Counted from the stretch's first letter, positions 16,898 to 25,505 are shown. The stretch: DNA of 64,000 bases from Anthropogastromicrobium sp963652495 (GCA_963652495.1 CAVJTU010000004.1:1-64000); one strand, 5' to 3'. Notes: generated from the letters alone by a model not told the origin. A program made the numbers and translations.

Positions 16898-17638
16898 ATG
16901 GGAGAAATGATGCAGCAGGGAGAATGCATTGAGCAAATTATGAGTGCATTCGCTCAAATTGAGCATGAACTGACAAACAGACAGGCAGAGCAGTTTTATC
17001 AGTATTATGAGATGCTGGTTGAGACAAATAAGGTAATGAATCTTACTGCAATCACAGAATTTGATGAGGTTGTTCAAAAACATTTTGTGGATAGTGTGCT
17101 CAAATCGGAGATCTTCATTAAGGAAGGTACTAGGACGCTGATTGATGTCGGAACGGGTGCCGGTTTTCCGGGAGTACCGTTAAAGATCCTATATCCAGAG
17201 TTGAAAGTGACATTGCTGGATTCATTGAATAAGAGATTAAATTTTTTAAACCAGGTCATTGAGAAGCTTGGTCTGGAAGACATCACAACTGTTCACTATC
17301 GTGCAGAGGATGGTGCCAGAAAAGCAGAACTTCGAGAGCAGTTTGACTGCGTAGTATCCAGAGCAGTAGCGAATATGTCAACGCTCTGTGAATATTGTCT
17401 TCCATATGCAAAGGTGGGAGGCTGCTTTGTAGCATACAAGTCTGGCAATGCCGAGGAGGAAATCGACAGAGCAAAGAAGGCAGTACATTTATTGGGCGGT
17501 GCGAAGGAGAATGCAATCTACTTTGATTTGCCGGATTCGGATATTGGACGTAGTCTTGTTATTGTAAAGAAGAAAGAGTCTACATCTAAGAAATATCCGA
17601 GAAAAGCGGGACTGCCGAGCAAGGAGCCGCTGCAGTAA
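16898..17638 (+). CDS. rsmG: 16S rRNA (guanine(527)-N(7))-methyltransferase RsmG
   Basis: The 246-aa SAM-dependent methyltransferase of 16S rRNA G527. It has the class I SAM motif DVGTGAGFPGVPLKI (near residue 85) and the HFVDS motif. The N-terminal helical part (QYYEMLVETNKVMNLT) is typical. ATG at 16898 is preceded by TGGAGGAG. It is the last gene of the mnmE-mnmG-rsmG run and is followed by a parS site. Confidence 0.96.
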   Translation: MGEMMQQGECIEQIMSAFAQIEHELTNRQAEQFYQYYEMLVETNKVMNLTAITEFDEVVQKHFVDSVLKSEIFIKEGTRTLIDVGTGAGFPGVPLKILYPELKVTLLDSLNKRLNFLNQVIEKLGLEDITTVHYRAEDGARKAELREQFDCVVSRAVANMSTLCEYCLPYAKVGGCFVAYKSGNAEEEIDRAKKAVHLLGGAKENAIYFDLPDSDIGRSLVIVKKKESTSKKYPRKAGLPSKEPLQ

Positions 17639-17655
17639 GGACGCTAATTTCACAA

Positions 17656-17671
17656 TGTTCCACGTGGAACA
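17656..17671. promoter_or_regulatory. parS site 1
   Basis: A perfect 16-bp palindrome TGTTCCACGTGGAACA, a known variant of the ParB-binding centromere sequence, next to parA-parB. Confidence 0.92.
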
Positions 17672-17712
17672 TTGCAAATCACACATCCTAAATTAGCAGT
17701 GAGACGAGTTGC

Positions 17713-17742
17713 TTTAACGAAGACGTTAGCGTCTTCGTTAAA
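17713..17742 (+). terminator. Hairpin after rsmG
   Basis: A perfect 13-bp stem (TTTAACGAAGACG with CGTCTTCGTTAAA) around the TTAG loop, lying between parS sites 1 and 2. Only a short T run follows, so termination may be partial. Confidence 0.55.
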
Positions 17743-17755
17743 TTTCCGGGAAACA

Positions 17756-17771
17756 TGTTCCACGTGGAACA
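17756..17771. promoter_or_regulatory. parS site 2
   Basis: A perfect TGTTCCACGTGGAACA, 20 bp before the cytidine deaminase start codon. ParB bound here could affect expression of that gene. Confidence 0.92.
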
Positions 17772-17790
17772 TTAAAAGAAGGAGAAAAAA

Positions 17791-18183
17791 ATGGAGCAGA
17801 TTTGGATTGACATGTACGAGGCTGCAAAGGCCGTTTTAAGGCCGAGGAGAATTTCGGATATGATGGAAGCAGCAGGAGTGGCAGCGGCAATTGAATCAGA
17901 ATCGGGAAAGATTTATGTAGGTGTTTGTGTAGATGGAGGTTGCACACTGGGGATTTGTGCAGAGCGAAATGCCATTTACAACATGATTACCAATGGAGAA
18001 AATGCCATTAAACGGGTAATTGCAGTCAATTGGGATGGCAAGGCATTGGCACCATGTGGTACATGCAGAGAACTGATGACGGAGTTGATGCCGAAAGAAT
18101 ATCGCAATATTGAAGTTATGATGGACTATGACAAAAATGTTGTAAAAACACTTGGAGAACTGACGCCGGACTGGTGGATATAA
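17791..18183 (+). CDS. Cytidine deaminase-family protein
   Basis: A 130-aa zinc-dependent deaminase of the cytidine/blasticidin deaminase fold. The CAERNA motif (Cys ligand and catalytic Glu) lies near residue 57 and PCGTCRE (two Cys ligands) near residue 90. The Cys-type first ligand matches small homotetrameric deaminases. The substrate could be cytidine or a related nucleoside and is not proven. AAGAAGGAG precedes the ATG. The gene sits alone between parS sites 2 and 3. Confidence 0.85.
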   Translation: MEQIWIDMYEAAKAVLRPRRISDMMEAAGVAAAIESESGKIYVGVCVDGGCTLGICAERNAIYNMITNGENAIKRVIAVNWDGKALAPCGTCRELMTELMPKEYRNIEVMMDYDKNVVKTLGELTPDWWI

Positions 18184-18194
18184 ATTACAAGAAA

Positions 18195-18210
18195 TGTTCC
18201 ACGTGGAACG
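18195..18210. promoter_or_regulatory. parS site 3 (one end mismatch)
   Basis: TGTTCCACGTGGAACG: perfect core with one changed end base, directly after the deaminase stop codon. Confidence 0.85.
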
Positions 18211-18231
18211 TGAAACAAAGTTAAGATTATA

Positions 18232-18247
18232 TGTTCCACGTGGAACA
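18232..18247. promoter_or_regulatory. parS site 4
   Basis: A perfect TGTTCCACGTGGAACA, 37 bp after site 3. Confidence 0.92.
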
Positions 18248-18284
18248 TGAATAAGTAAAAGTAAAAATGTTTCACGGGAAAGAA

Positions 18285-18300
18285 CGTTCCACGTGGAACA
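18285..18300. promoter_or_regulatory. parS site 5 (one end mismatch)
   Basis: CGTTCCACGTGGAACA followed by seven T residues; as RNA it would also look like a weak terminator. A degenerate half-site, TGTTTCACGGGAAA, lies just upstream at 18268. Confidence 0.85.
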
Positions 18301-18437
18301 TTTTTTTATGGCATTTTAAAGAAAGAAGTGCTATACTGTAGAAAGAACGCAAAGATAATCGTTACCGTTCACAGGACACCCATTTTGCCCCGTGGATCAG
18401 TAACAAAAACATGTTATTTAGCAGAAATGAGGATATT

Positions 18438-19202
18438 ATGGGAAGAATTATAGCTGTTGCAAATCAGAAAGGTGGAGTTGGTAAGACTACCACGGCAATC
18501 AATCTGGCAGCCTCGTTAGCAGAATACCAGAAAAATGTACTTATCATTGATATGGATCCTCAGGGCAATACCACTAGCGGATTCGGTGTTGATAAGAATG
18601 AGCTGGAGCATTCTCTGTATGATTTAATTACCGATAATTGCACAATACAGGAATGCATTATGGAAAATGTATTATTTGATACCCTTTCGCTTATCGGATC
18701 AAACGTGAATTTGTCAGGAGCGGAGATCGAACTAATTGATGTGGAACGCAAGGAATTTATTCTGAAGGATGCACTGGATGAGATAAAAGATCAGTATGAT
18801 TTTATTGTGATTGACTGTCCGCCGTCTTTAAGTATGCTGACCGTTAATGCGTTGAGTGCAGCAGATACTGTGCTTGTTCCAATTCAGTGTGAGTATTATG
18901 CACTCGAAGGTCTTACTCAGCTGCTACATACAATTAATTTGGTAAAGAGTCGTCTGAATCCAGATTTGGAAATGGAAGGCGTTGTATTTACGATGTACGA
19001 TGCGAGAACGAACCTGTCTTTGCAGGTAGTGGAGAATGTAAAGGACAACTTGCAGGAGCGAGTTTATAAGACGATCATTCCGAGAAATGTACGTCTTGCG
19101 GAGGCTCCAAGCCACGGACTTCCGATTAATCTGTACGATGCGAGATCGACAGGTGCGGAGGCATATCATCAGTTGGCAGAAGAAGTAATCAACAGAGAAT
19201 AA
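18438..19202 (+). CDS. parA: Chromosome partitioning ATPase ParA/Soj
   Basis: The 254-aa deviant Walker ATPase that works with ParB and parS in origin segregation and, in Bacillus, in regulating DnaA. The deviant Walker A motif KGGVGKTTT lies at residues about 11-19, with DMDPQGN and the DCPPSL motif. I chose ATG 18438 (GAGGATATT upstream, family-typical MGRIIAVANQ) over the in-frame ATG at 18411. Confidence 0.96.
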   Translation: MGRIIAVANQKGGVGKTTTAINLAASLAEYQKNVLIIDMDPQGNTTSGFGVDKNELEHSLYDLITDNCTIQECIMENVLFDTLSLIGSNVNLSGAEIELIDVERKEFILKDALDEIKDQYDFIVIDCPPSLSMLTVNALSAADTVLVPIQCEYYALEGLTQLLHTINLVKSRLNPDLEMEGVVFTMYDARTNLSLQVVENVKDNLQERVYKTIIPRNVRLAEAPSHGLPINLYDARSTGAEAYHQLAEEVINRE

Positions 19203-19294
19203 GCAGCAGAAATTGAACTATTTCGTATAATCTGAAGCAATTGACGCTGAAGACGTAAAAAATCTGTAACAATATTTGGGGAAAGGATGAACGA

Positions 19295-20218
19295 ATGGCA
19301 CTTAACAAAAAAGGTGGTCTTGGAAAGGGACTCGGAAAAGGGATTGATTCACTGATTAGCAATGCTTATGCAGTAGAAACAAAGAAAAAAGATTCAGCAG
19401 TAACAGAGAAAAAAGAAGCAGAGACAACAGTAAAGCTGCGTTTGGTGGAACCGGCATCCTCTCAGCCACGAAAAAAGTTTGATGAGGAGACATTAACTGA
19501 GCTTGCAGAATCCATCAAAAAATATGGTGTGATTCAGCCAATCGTAGTGAAGAAAGTAGAAGATCATTATCAGATCATTGCCGGAGAGCGCAGATGGAGA
19601 GCAGCAAAGCAGGCAGGCTTAAAGGATATCCCTGTTATCATAAAGGATTATGATGAACAGCAGATCGCAGAGATTGCACTGATTGAAAATCTTCAGAGAG
19701 AGGATTTAAATCCGATCGAGGAGGCGAAAGCGTATCAGTCCTTGATTGAGAAGTACCAGTTAAAGCAGGAGGAAATCGCGGAGAAGGTATTTAAAAGCCG
19801 AAGTGTGATTACAAATGCATTGAGACTATTGAAGCTGGATGATGAGGTTCAGCTTATGCTGATGGAAGGTCAGATTACAAATGGACATGCAAAGGCAATT
19901 TTAGGTTTGGATGATAAAGAACAGCAGCGAGCTGTCGCACAGAAAATTGTGGATGAGCAGTTAAGCGTGCGTGATACGGAAAAGTATATTAAGAATCTAT
20001 TGGATAAGAAAAATGAGACAGCAGTTACAAAGTCTGTTTTGCAGAACCAGACACTTTATGAAACACTTGAGAGTCGAATGAAATCACGCATGGGAACAAA
20101 AGTACAGATCAAGAGGAAGTCTGAGGAAAAAGGCAGGATTGAGATTGACTATTATTCAAATGAGGATTTGGAGCGCATTATTGAACTGATGGGAATCACT
20201 GAGGATACAGTCGGTTAA
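19295..20218 (+). CDS. parB: Chromosome partitioning protein ParB/Spo0J
   Basis: The 307-aa CTP-dependent DNA clamp that loads at parS. The N-terminus KKGGLGKGLGKGIDSLI is the usual ParA-contacting segment. The CTP-binding GERRWRAAK motif and the ENLQREDLNPIEEA motif are present, followed by a helix-turn-helix region (EEIAEKVFKSRSVITNALR) and a C-terminal dimerisation domain. It lies 92 bp downstream of parA. Six parS palindromes are within the window. Confidence 0.96.
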   Translation: MALNKKGGLGKGLGKGIDSLISNAYAVETKKKDSAVTEKKEAETTVKLRLVEPASSQPRKKFDEETLTELAESIKKYGVIQPIVVKKVEDHYQIIAGERRWRAAKQAGLKDIPVIIKDYDEQQIAEIALIENLQREDLNPIEEAKAYQSLIEKYQLKQEEIAEKVFKSRSVITNALRLLKLDDEVQLMLMEGQITNGHAKAILGLDDKEQQRAVAQKIVDEQLSVRDTEKYIKNLLDKKNETAVTKSVLQNQTLYETLESRMKSRMGTKVQIKRKSEEKGRIEIDYYSNEDLERIIELMGITEDTVG

Positions 20219-20268
20219 ATTGGTGAAAACTTAGAAAAAGTGAAGTTATCAAAAGAAAGGAAATAAAT

Positions 20269-20865
20269 ATGGAAATTCTGAATCAGGCGATGGAATTCGC
20301 ACAGCAGTACAGCCTGTTCTTTTTGGCAGGTCTGTTTGTTGTGATTTTAATTCTTGTGATTTGCATGACAGTTATGAACAGCAGAATGAAGGAATTGCAA
20401 GCTGCATATGACGATTTTATGCGCGGCAATGATGGAAAGTCACTTGAAGGTATCTTAAAGACAGTAGTAGAGGATAACAAGCGTGTAAAGATCCAGTGCA
20501 AGCGTGATATTGATGAAATCATCAGTATGAAGAAGGGACTGAAGGCAACCTACAAGAAAATTGGCATTATGAAGTATGATACCTTCCGTGGAATGGCTGG
20601 AAAGCTTAGCTTTTCATTGGCACTTCTGGATGGCGATGACAGTGGGTTTGTCTTAAGCAGTATGCATACACAGGATGGTTGTTATAGTTATCTCAAAGAG
20701 ATTATTCATGGTGAATCTCACGCGACACTCAGCAACGAAGAGCGTGATGCACTGGCTATGGCATTAAACTATAACATTGACGCAGTCAAGTTAGAAGAAA
20801 AACAGGCAGCAGCGGTGCAGCAGGAAATTCCGGTACAGCCAGATGAGGATGAGCAGCAAAATTAA
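20269..20865 (+). CDS. DUF4446 family membrane-anchored protein
   Basis: A 198-aa protein with one N-terminal membrane helix (residues about 16-37), a short coiled segment and a soluble domain with the DUF4446 pattern (KYDTFRGMAGKLSFSLALLDG). Members are commonly encoded next to parB in clostridia. The function is unknown. The C-terminus is Gln/Glu-rich. It is 50 bp after parB and followed by a terminator, so it is probably the last gene of the par operon. Confidence 0.85.
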   Translation: MEILNQAMEFAQQYSLFFLAGLFVVILILVICMTVMNSRMKELQAAYDDFMRGNDGKSLEGILKTVVEDNKRVKIQCKRDIDEIISMKKGLKATYKKIGIMKYDTFRGMAGKLSFSLALLDGDDSGFVLSSMHTQDGCYSYLKEIIHGESHATLSNEERDALAMALNYNIDAVKLEEKQAAAVQQEIPVQPDEDEQQN

Positions 20866-20881
20866 ATAGAGCATTATAGAT

Positions 20882-20933
20882 AAAAGAAACGTTTTTCGGG
20901 ACAGATGAGAATGCCCTGAAAAACGTTTCTTTT
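20882..20933 (+). terminator. Strong terminator after the parB operon
   Basis: A long stem (AAAAGAAACGTTTTTCGGG pairs with CCCTGAAAAACGTTTCTTTT) with T-rich ends on both strands. It may serve both directions, since the HAD gene converges from the right. Confidence 0.85.
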
Positions 20934-21070
20934 ATCATTTTGCAAAAATGAAAAGGTAAAGCTTGAAAAGATAGTAATTATTCAGAAACGCATTCATTAT
21001 GTAAAGCTGCTTTTCTGCTTGAAAGTGAGCTGAAAAGCAATTTTGCATGGCTATGAATAGTTACACATAC

Positions 21071-21751
21071 TTAGAGGATAGAAAGCAGTTCATTTAACTG
21101 TCGGATCTCATAGGTTGGTGCCTGTGACATGGTATTTGCAGCAGCTTTTGGATTAAACCAGCAGGTGTCAATGCCATACCGGATGCCACCGCTGATATCG
21201 GAAGTCAGAGAGTCACCAATGACAAGTGCCTGAGAAACCGGAATTTGTAATTTTTTAAATACTGCATCGAAAAATCCTTTTTGAGGCTTTTGACAACCAA
21301 GTTCCTCTGAGATAAATAATTCAGAAATTATAGGGGTAAGCTCTGAACGGGAAAGACGGCTATGTTGGGTGGCACTTCTTCCGTTGGTGATAATGGAGAT
21401 CAGGTAGCCTTTTTCATGCAGGATACGACACACGCGAAGCGCATCAGGAATTGGCGTGCAATCTTCACCCAGATAATCCTGATACAGCTTACTCATTCGT
21501 GTTGGATCGCCATTTCTATTGACAGCTGCAAGAAAATCATGGAATCGGGCGATGGACAAAGCAGTAGTAGTGATTTCGCCGCGCTCATAAGCTTTCCAGT
21601 ATGAAAGGTTAATGCGCTGGTAAAGAGCAAGCGTTTCTTCAGAGAACGGAACATGAAAAGAGTTGCATATCTTGCGAAAAGCATAAGTTTCTCCGGCATC
21701 AAAGTCGAATAACGTGCCGTCGAGGTCAAATAGTAAATGAGTATAAGTCAT
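21071..21751 (-). CDS. HAD-superfamily hydrolase, YjjG-type nucleotidase-like
   Basis: A 226-aa HAD phosphatase. Motif I is DLDGTLFDFD, motif II IITNGR, and motif III/IV VIGDSLTSDISGG. The cap region and length resemble the YjjG/YfnB group of nucleotide monophosphate phosphatases (house-cleaning of non-canonical pyrimidine nucleotides), but the substrate is inferred. I chose ATG 21751, with AGGAAGGGA upstream, over ATG 21778. Confidence 0.85.
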   Translation of the reverse strand: MTYTHLLFDLDGTLFDFDAGETYAFRKICNSFHVPFSEETLALYQRINLSYWKAYERGEITTTALSIARFHDFLAAVNRNGDPTRMSKLYQDYLGEDCTPIPDALRVCRILHEKGYLISIITNGRSATQHSRLSRSELTPIISELFISEELGCQKPQKGFFDAVFKKLQIPVSQALVIGDSLTSDISGGIRYGIDTCWFNPKAAANTMSQAPTYEIRQLNELLSIL

Positions 21752-21851
21752 GGTAATGTCCCTTCCTAATGTTGACACATCCTTGTGGTAATTCTCGTTT
21801 TAGGAACATTTTAGCATGGAGAAGGATAATTGACAACCCGTTAATGTTCCA

Positions 21852-21867
21852 TGTTCCACGTGGAACA
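21852..21867. promoter_or_regulatory. parS site 6, beside the serS promoter
   Basis: A perfect TGTTCCACGTGGAACA, 13 bp upstream of the serS -35 box and about 3.5 kb from the main parS cluster. Its first bases make a spurious in-frame ATG for serS. Confidence 0.9.
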
Positions 21868-21880
21868 TTCTACAACCTAC

Positions 21881-21909
21881 TTTACAAAAGAGAATCGGTG
21901 GTATATAAT
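21881..21909 (+). promoter_or_regulatory. Promoter of serS
   Basis: TTTACA (21881-21886), a 17-bp spacer and TATAAT (21904-21909). The leader before the serS ATG is only about 70 nt, too short for a T-box. Confidence 0.75.
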
Positions 21910-21985
21910 AAATAGTGTCTGTTTTGCTGATAAAATAAGGCATTCATGTGAGTATGAGAGTAGATACAGAAAGGTTTGGAAAGCT

Positions 21986-23275
21986 ATGTTAGATATCAAG
22001 TTTGTCCGTGAGAATCCGGACGTTGTCAGACAGAATATCCGTAATAAGTTTCAGGATGCAAAGCTGCCGCTGGTTGATGAGGTGATCGCTCTGGATCTCC
22101 GCAACCGTGAGATCAAAAAGGAAGTAGAGACCCTTCGTGCAAATCATAAGAAGGCATCCAAGCAGTATGGTGCACTTCGCGCACAGGGAAAGGTAGAAGA
22201 GGCTGAGAAGCTTCGTGCAGAGGATGCAGCTTCCGAGGAGCGCATGGAGGCATTGAGTGCAGAGGAGAAGCAGGTAGAGGCTGATCTGAAGCAGAAGATG
22301 ATGATTATTCCGAATATCATTGATCCGTCTGTTCCAATTGGAAAGGATGACAGCGAGAATGTTGAGGTAGAACGTTTCGGAGAGCCAGTTGTTCCGGATT
22401 TTGAGGTTCCATATCACACCGATATCATGGAATCCTTCAACGGTATCGATCTTGACAGTGCAAGAAGAGTGGCTGGAAACGGATTTTACTATCTGATGGG
22501 CGACATTGCAAGATTACACTCCGCAGTGATTTCCTACGCAAGAGATTTCATGATCAACCGTGGCTTTACTTATTGCGTACCGCCTTTCATGATCAGAAGC
22601 GATGTTGTTACCGGTGTTATGAGTTTCGCAGAGATGGACGCTATGATGTATAAGATCGAGGGTGAGGATCTCTATCTGATCGGAACCAGCGAGCATTCCA
22701 TGATTGGAAAGTTTATTGACACTGTTAACAAGGAAGAGAATCTTCCATACACGCTGACAAGCTACTCTCCGTGCTTCCGTAAGGAGAAGGGTGCTCACGG
22801 ACTGGAGGAGAGAGGCGTATATCGTATCCATCAGTTCGAGAAGCAGGAGATGATCGTAATCTGTAAGCCTGAGGACAGCATGATGTGGTATGACAAGCTG
22901 TGGAAGAACACGGTAGACCTGTTCCGCAGCATGGACATTCCGGTTCGTACATTGGAGTGCTGCTCTGGCGACTTAGCTGACCTGAAGGTAAAGTCTGTCG
23001 ATGTTGAGGCATGGTCTCCGCGTCAGAAGAAGTATTTCGAGGTAGGAAGCTGCTCCAATTTAGGAGATGCACAGGCGCGTCGTCTTGGTATCCGTGTTGT
23101 TGCACCGGATAAGACAAAGTATCTGGCTCATACTCTGAATAATACCGTAGTTGCTCCGCCGCGTATGCTGATCGCATTCTTAGAGAACAACTTACAGGCA
23201 GACGGAAGTGTTCGCATTCCGGAGGTTCTGCGTCCATACATGGGCGGAATGGAAAAGATGGTTCCGAAGAAATAA
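21986..23275 (+). CDS. serS: Seryl-tRNA synthetase
   Basis: The 429-aa class II synthetase. The N-terminal MLDIKFVRENPDVVRQN leads into the long antiparallel coiled-coil arm (residues about 30-100) that grips the tRNA-Ser variable arm. Motif 2 is FRKEKGAHG, and motif 3 lies near the C-terminus with the ALNNT-like HTLNNTVVAPPR. I chose ATG 21986, the family start. An in-frame ATG at 21851 lies upstream of the promoter within parS and cannot be the start. A tRNA-Ser gene is at 334-421. Confidence 0.97.
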   Translation: MLDIKFVRENPDVVRQNIRNKFQDAKLPLVDEVIALDLRNREIKKEVETLRANHKKASKQYGALRAQGKVEEAEKLRAEDAASEERMEALSAEEKQVEADLKQKMMIIPNIIDPSVPIGKDDSENVEVERFGEPVVPDFEVPYHTDIMESFNGIDLDSARRVAGNGFYYLMGDIARLHSAVISYARDFMINRGFTYCVPPFMIRSDVVTGVMSFAEMDAMMYKIEGEDLYLIGTSEHSMIGKFIDTVNKEENLPYTLTSYSPCFRKEKGAHGLEERGVYRIHQFEKQEMIVICKPEDSMMWYDKLWKNTVDLFRSMDIPVRTLECCSGDLADLKVKSVDVEAWSPRQKKYFEVGSCSNLGDAQARRLGIRVVAPDKTKYLAHTLNNTVVAPPRMLIAFLENNLQADGSVRIPEVLRPYMGGMEKMVPKK

Positions 23276-23323
23276 GATTACTTGGTTGAAAATGAGAATG
23301 GTATTAGGAAATAGCAGAATACC

Positions 23324-23403
23324 ATGATACCAGGGTCAAAAGGTCAGAAAGCGGATACAAGCTTGCTTGCAAGAGGATTTTTGACCTCTTGCCCCAACAT
23401 CAT
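23324..23403. repeat. Dispersed repeat family A, copy 1
   Basis: An 80-bp element starting ATGATACCAGGGTCAAAAGG and ending GACCTCTTGCCCCAACATCAT (21 bases, given here as its two ends: GACCTCTTGCC and CCAACATCAT). Its ends form an imperfect inverted repeat. It lies between serS and the DUF3881 gene. Other copies are at 24590, 30167, 44957 and 56011, with a relic at 54430. Confidence 0.8.
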
Positions 23404-23429
23404 GTTAGAATGGTAAAGGAGGGAACAAT

Positions 23430-24308
23430 ATGCACGCATACTTACCAGCGATCGGATTCGGGCAAATTAAGAAAAAATCTCAGCTTCAGCAGCTGTTAAG
23501 CAGTGTGCAGAGTTTCCCTGATCAGGTTCGTACCATCCGGTTGGATGAAGAAAGCAGTCTGGTTGTTTATACAAAGGAGGTCGCACCGAATATCGGGATG
23601 ATGATCTGTGGAGAAGAGGACATGCAGGGCAGCTTTCAGATGGAGTATTACGCACCTTATATTAACAGTGATGTCTGTTCCTCACAGGCGGAGTGTTCGA
23701 TCGAGCGCAAGAGTGCAAGAGAAGCATATGATGGCGTTTGTGATGATGCGAGACTGGGATTGAACCTGATTTTTGCTGTCAACAATTTTATGGAGTATCG
23801 AAAGTATCAGGTGCTTCAGGGTTTCTACCCAACTGTGACAGGCGTATGTCTGTCTGCTTTGTGTATACAGGGAAAGATTCTTCTTCCAATTCTCAAGCGA
23901 CCGGAGACGGCACGTCTTGCCAGGAAGAAAGAGCAAGGACGCCAGAAGCTGATTGAGGCGGCAAGAGAAGGAAGTCAGGAGGCAATCGACAGTCTGACGA
24001 TTGACGATATGAATCTAAGCAATAAGGTGGGCAGGCTGTTAAATAGCTGTGATATCTACACGATGGTTGAATCGAGTATCATGCCGTGCGGCATGGAATG
24101 CGATCGGTATACAATTATCGGAGAAATCATGAGCGTGGTTTTGCTTGTCAATGAAATCAGCAAGGAACCTCTGTGCCAGATGGATGTGATGTGCAATAAT
24201 ATCAGTATCCGTGTACTGGTCAATCGCGCCGGATTGATGGGAGAGCCAATGGTGGGACGGCGCTTTAAAGGCGATATCTGGCTGCAGGGTATGGCAAACT
24301 TCATTTGA
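23430..24308 (+). CDS. DUF3881 family protein
   Basis: A 292-aa protein beginning MHAYLPAIGFGQIKKKSQL, the typical start of DUF3881, a family largely limited to Lachnospiraceae and relatives. No membrane helix or known catalytic motif is seen; it is probably cytosolic with an alternating alpha/beta pattern. The function is unknown. AAAGGAGGG precedes the ATG. It lies between serS and a tRNA-Arg gene. Confidence 0.8.
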   Translation: MHAYLPAIGFGQIKKKSQLQQLLSSVQSFPDQVRTIRLDEESSLVVYTKEVAPNIGMMICGEEDMQGSFQMEYYAPYINSDVCSSQAECSIERKSAREAYDGVCDDARLGLNLIFAVNNFMEYRKYQVLQGFYPTVTGVCLSALCIQGKILLPILKRPETARLARKKEQGRQKLIEAAREGSQEAIDSLTIDDMNLSNKVGRLLNSCDIYTMVESSIMPCGMECDRYTIIGEIMSVVLLVNEISKEPLCQMDVMCNNISIRVLVNRAGLMGEPMVGRRFKGDIWLQGMANFI

Positions 24309-24399
24309 CAGACAACAGAAAGTATGCTATGATAGGCAGTGTGTGGGGTGCCGTTTTGTGGTAAAAGAGAATGAATGGCATGCTGCATATGTGAATAAA

Positions 24400-24471
24400 G
24401 TTCTCTTAGTTAAATGGATATAACAGGGACCTCCTAAGTCTCAGTTGTGGGTTCGATTCCCGCAGGGAACA
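24400..24471 (+). tRNA. tRNA-Arg (CCU anticodon)
   Basis: A 72-nt cloverleaf. The acceptor GTTCTCT/AGGGAAC has one G-U, the anticodon stem GGGAC/GTCTC encloses the loop CTCCTAA (anticodon CCT), and the T-arm contains GGTTCGATTCC. CCA is not encoded. No integrated element is seen at its 3' end. Confidence 0.93.
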
Positions 24472-24477
24472 GTTAAG

Positions 24478-24520
24478 AAGTGGTTATGACGGAAGATCGT
24501 GCGTGTCATTGCCACTTTTG
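24478..24520 (+). terminator. Terminator of tRNA-Arg
   Basis: AAGTGG...CCACTT with an inner ATGACG/CGTGTCAT helix, followed by TTTTG, right after the tRNA. Confidence 0.6.
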
Positions 24521-24589
24521 TTTTGTGTAAATGGAATAAAGATGATTATCAGGACACAAATATGAATGGAAATACAAAGCGAAATATAA

Positions 24590-24637
24590 ATGATACCAGG
24601 GTCAAAAGGTCAGAAAGCCTTTTGACCCCAACATCAT
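24590..24637. repeat. Dispersed repeat family A, copy 2 (compact hairpin form)
   Basis: A 48-bp copy with the perfect 11-bp stem GGGTCAAAAGG/CCTTTTGACCC around TCAGAAAG, flanked by ATGATACCA and the outer CCAACATCAT. It lies between tRNA-Arg and the esterase gene and could act as a transcription terminator or REP-like element. Confidence 0.8.
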
Positions 24638-24666
24638 ACAAATTGAAAGAATCAGGAGGAGGCAAC

Positions 24667-25404
24667 ATGAAAAAGGAATATATCGAACATTACAGTAGGT
24701 GCCTTGGAAAGACGATGCACATGTGTATTTATGGTCATGCCGGTGTGCCAGTGCTTGCGATCCCGACGCAGGATTCCAAATGCCATAATTATGAAGATTT
24801 TGGTGTAATCGGGCAGCTGAGCGATTATATTGAGCAGGGGCGCATTCAGTTTTTTACTGTAGACACGGTAGACGAAGAGAGCTGGTCTTGCCAGAATGGT
24901 ATTTTGTCATGGCGTTCCGCAAGACAAGAGCAGTATCATCATTATCTGGTGGAGGAGGCCTATTCCGTCATCATGGAGAAAAGCCTGTCGGCCACGCTTC
25001 CAATCGTGACTGGTCTTAGCTTAGGGGCAAACCATGCGGCAATCACTTTCTTACGTCGTCCGGAATTGTTCAGCGGAATGCTTGCACTGTCTGGTGTGTA
25101 CAACAGCGATTATTTCTTTCATGGTTGGTGCGATGGAAATCTATACCAAAATTCCCCAGAGCGTTTTCTTGAAAATATGCCGGCAGATCATCCGTACATT
25201 GCCCTGTACAACCAGAAGAATATGATTTTCTGTGTCGGTCAGGGAGCATGGGAGTATGAGGGCGTTCAGACCTTAAATAACCTGAAGCGCATCTTTGATG
25301 AGAAAGGAATCCATGCATGGTGCGATTTTTGGGGAAGTGATGTTTCGCATGACTGGTATTGGTGGTTTATTCAGCTGCGATATTTTCTGCCCAGACTAAT
25401 CTAA
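24667..25404 (+). CDS. Alpha/beta-hydrolase, esterase D/putative esterase family
   Basis: A 245-aa cytosolic hydrolase. The nucleophile elbow GLSLGANHA (Ser near residue 118) and the C-terminal SHDWYWW with a candidate catalytic His match the esterase (PF00756-like) fold. There is no signal peptide. ATG 24667 is chosen for its AGGAGGCAAC upstream; the frame is open farther left but that part contains repeat A2. The substrate is unknown. The closest annotated relatives are generally called esterase family proteins. Confidence 0.8.
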   Translation: MKKEYIEHYSRCLGKTMHMCIYGHAGVPVLAIPTQDSKCHNYEDFGVIGQLSDYIEQGRIQFFTVDTVDEESWSCQNGILSWRSARQEQYHHYLVEEAYSVIMEKSLSATLPIVTGLSLGANHAAITFLRRPELFSGMLALSGVYNSDYFFHGWCDGNLYQNSPERFLENMPADHPYIALYNQKNMIFCVGQGAWEYEGVQTLNNLKRIFDEKGIHAWCDFWGSDVSHDWYWWFIQLRYFLPRLI

Positions 25405-25427
25405 AATGAAGAATGATTTTGAAAAAT

Positions 25428-25472
25428 AAGACTCATGTGTGCTTTTCCATTGATAAGGCATACATGAGTCTT
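25428..25472. terminator. Bidirectional terminator between esterase and MATE genes
   Basis: AAGACTCATGTGTGC pairs with GCATACATGAGTCTT. It is T-rich on the right and A-rich on the left, suitable for the two converging genes. Confidence 0.7.
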
Positions 25473-25505
25473 TGCATATGGGATGCTATACTTACGGAAA
25501 TAGCC

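Noticed and set aside
21851..21985. N-terminal extension of seryl-tRNA synthetase starting at the parS ATG
   Set aside because: The segment lies across parS and the serS promoter; the family start is ATG 21986.
21867..21985. T-box riboswitch in front of serS
   Set aside because: The leader is only about 70 nt from the predicted start and lacks the T-box sequence and specifier stem.
24400..24471. Integration site with a prophage or island at tRNA-Arg
   Set aside because: No integrase, no repeated tRNA 3' end and no change in gene type follow within the window.
24499..24666. N-terminal extension of the esterase
   Set aside because: It spans repeat A2 and has no ribosome-binding site, while ATG 24667 has AGGAGG.
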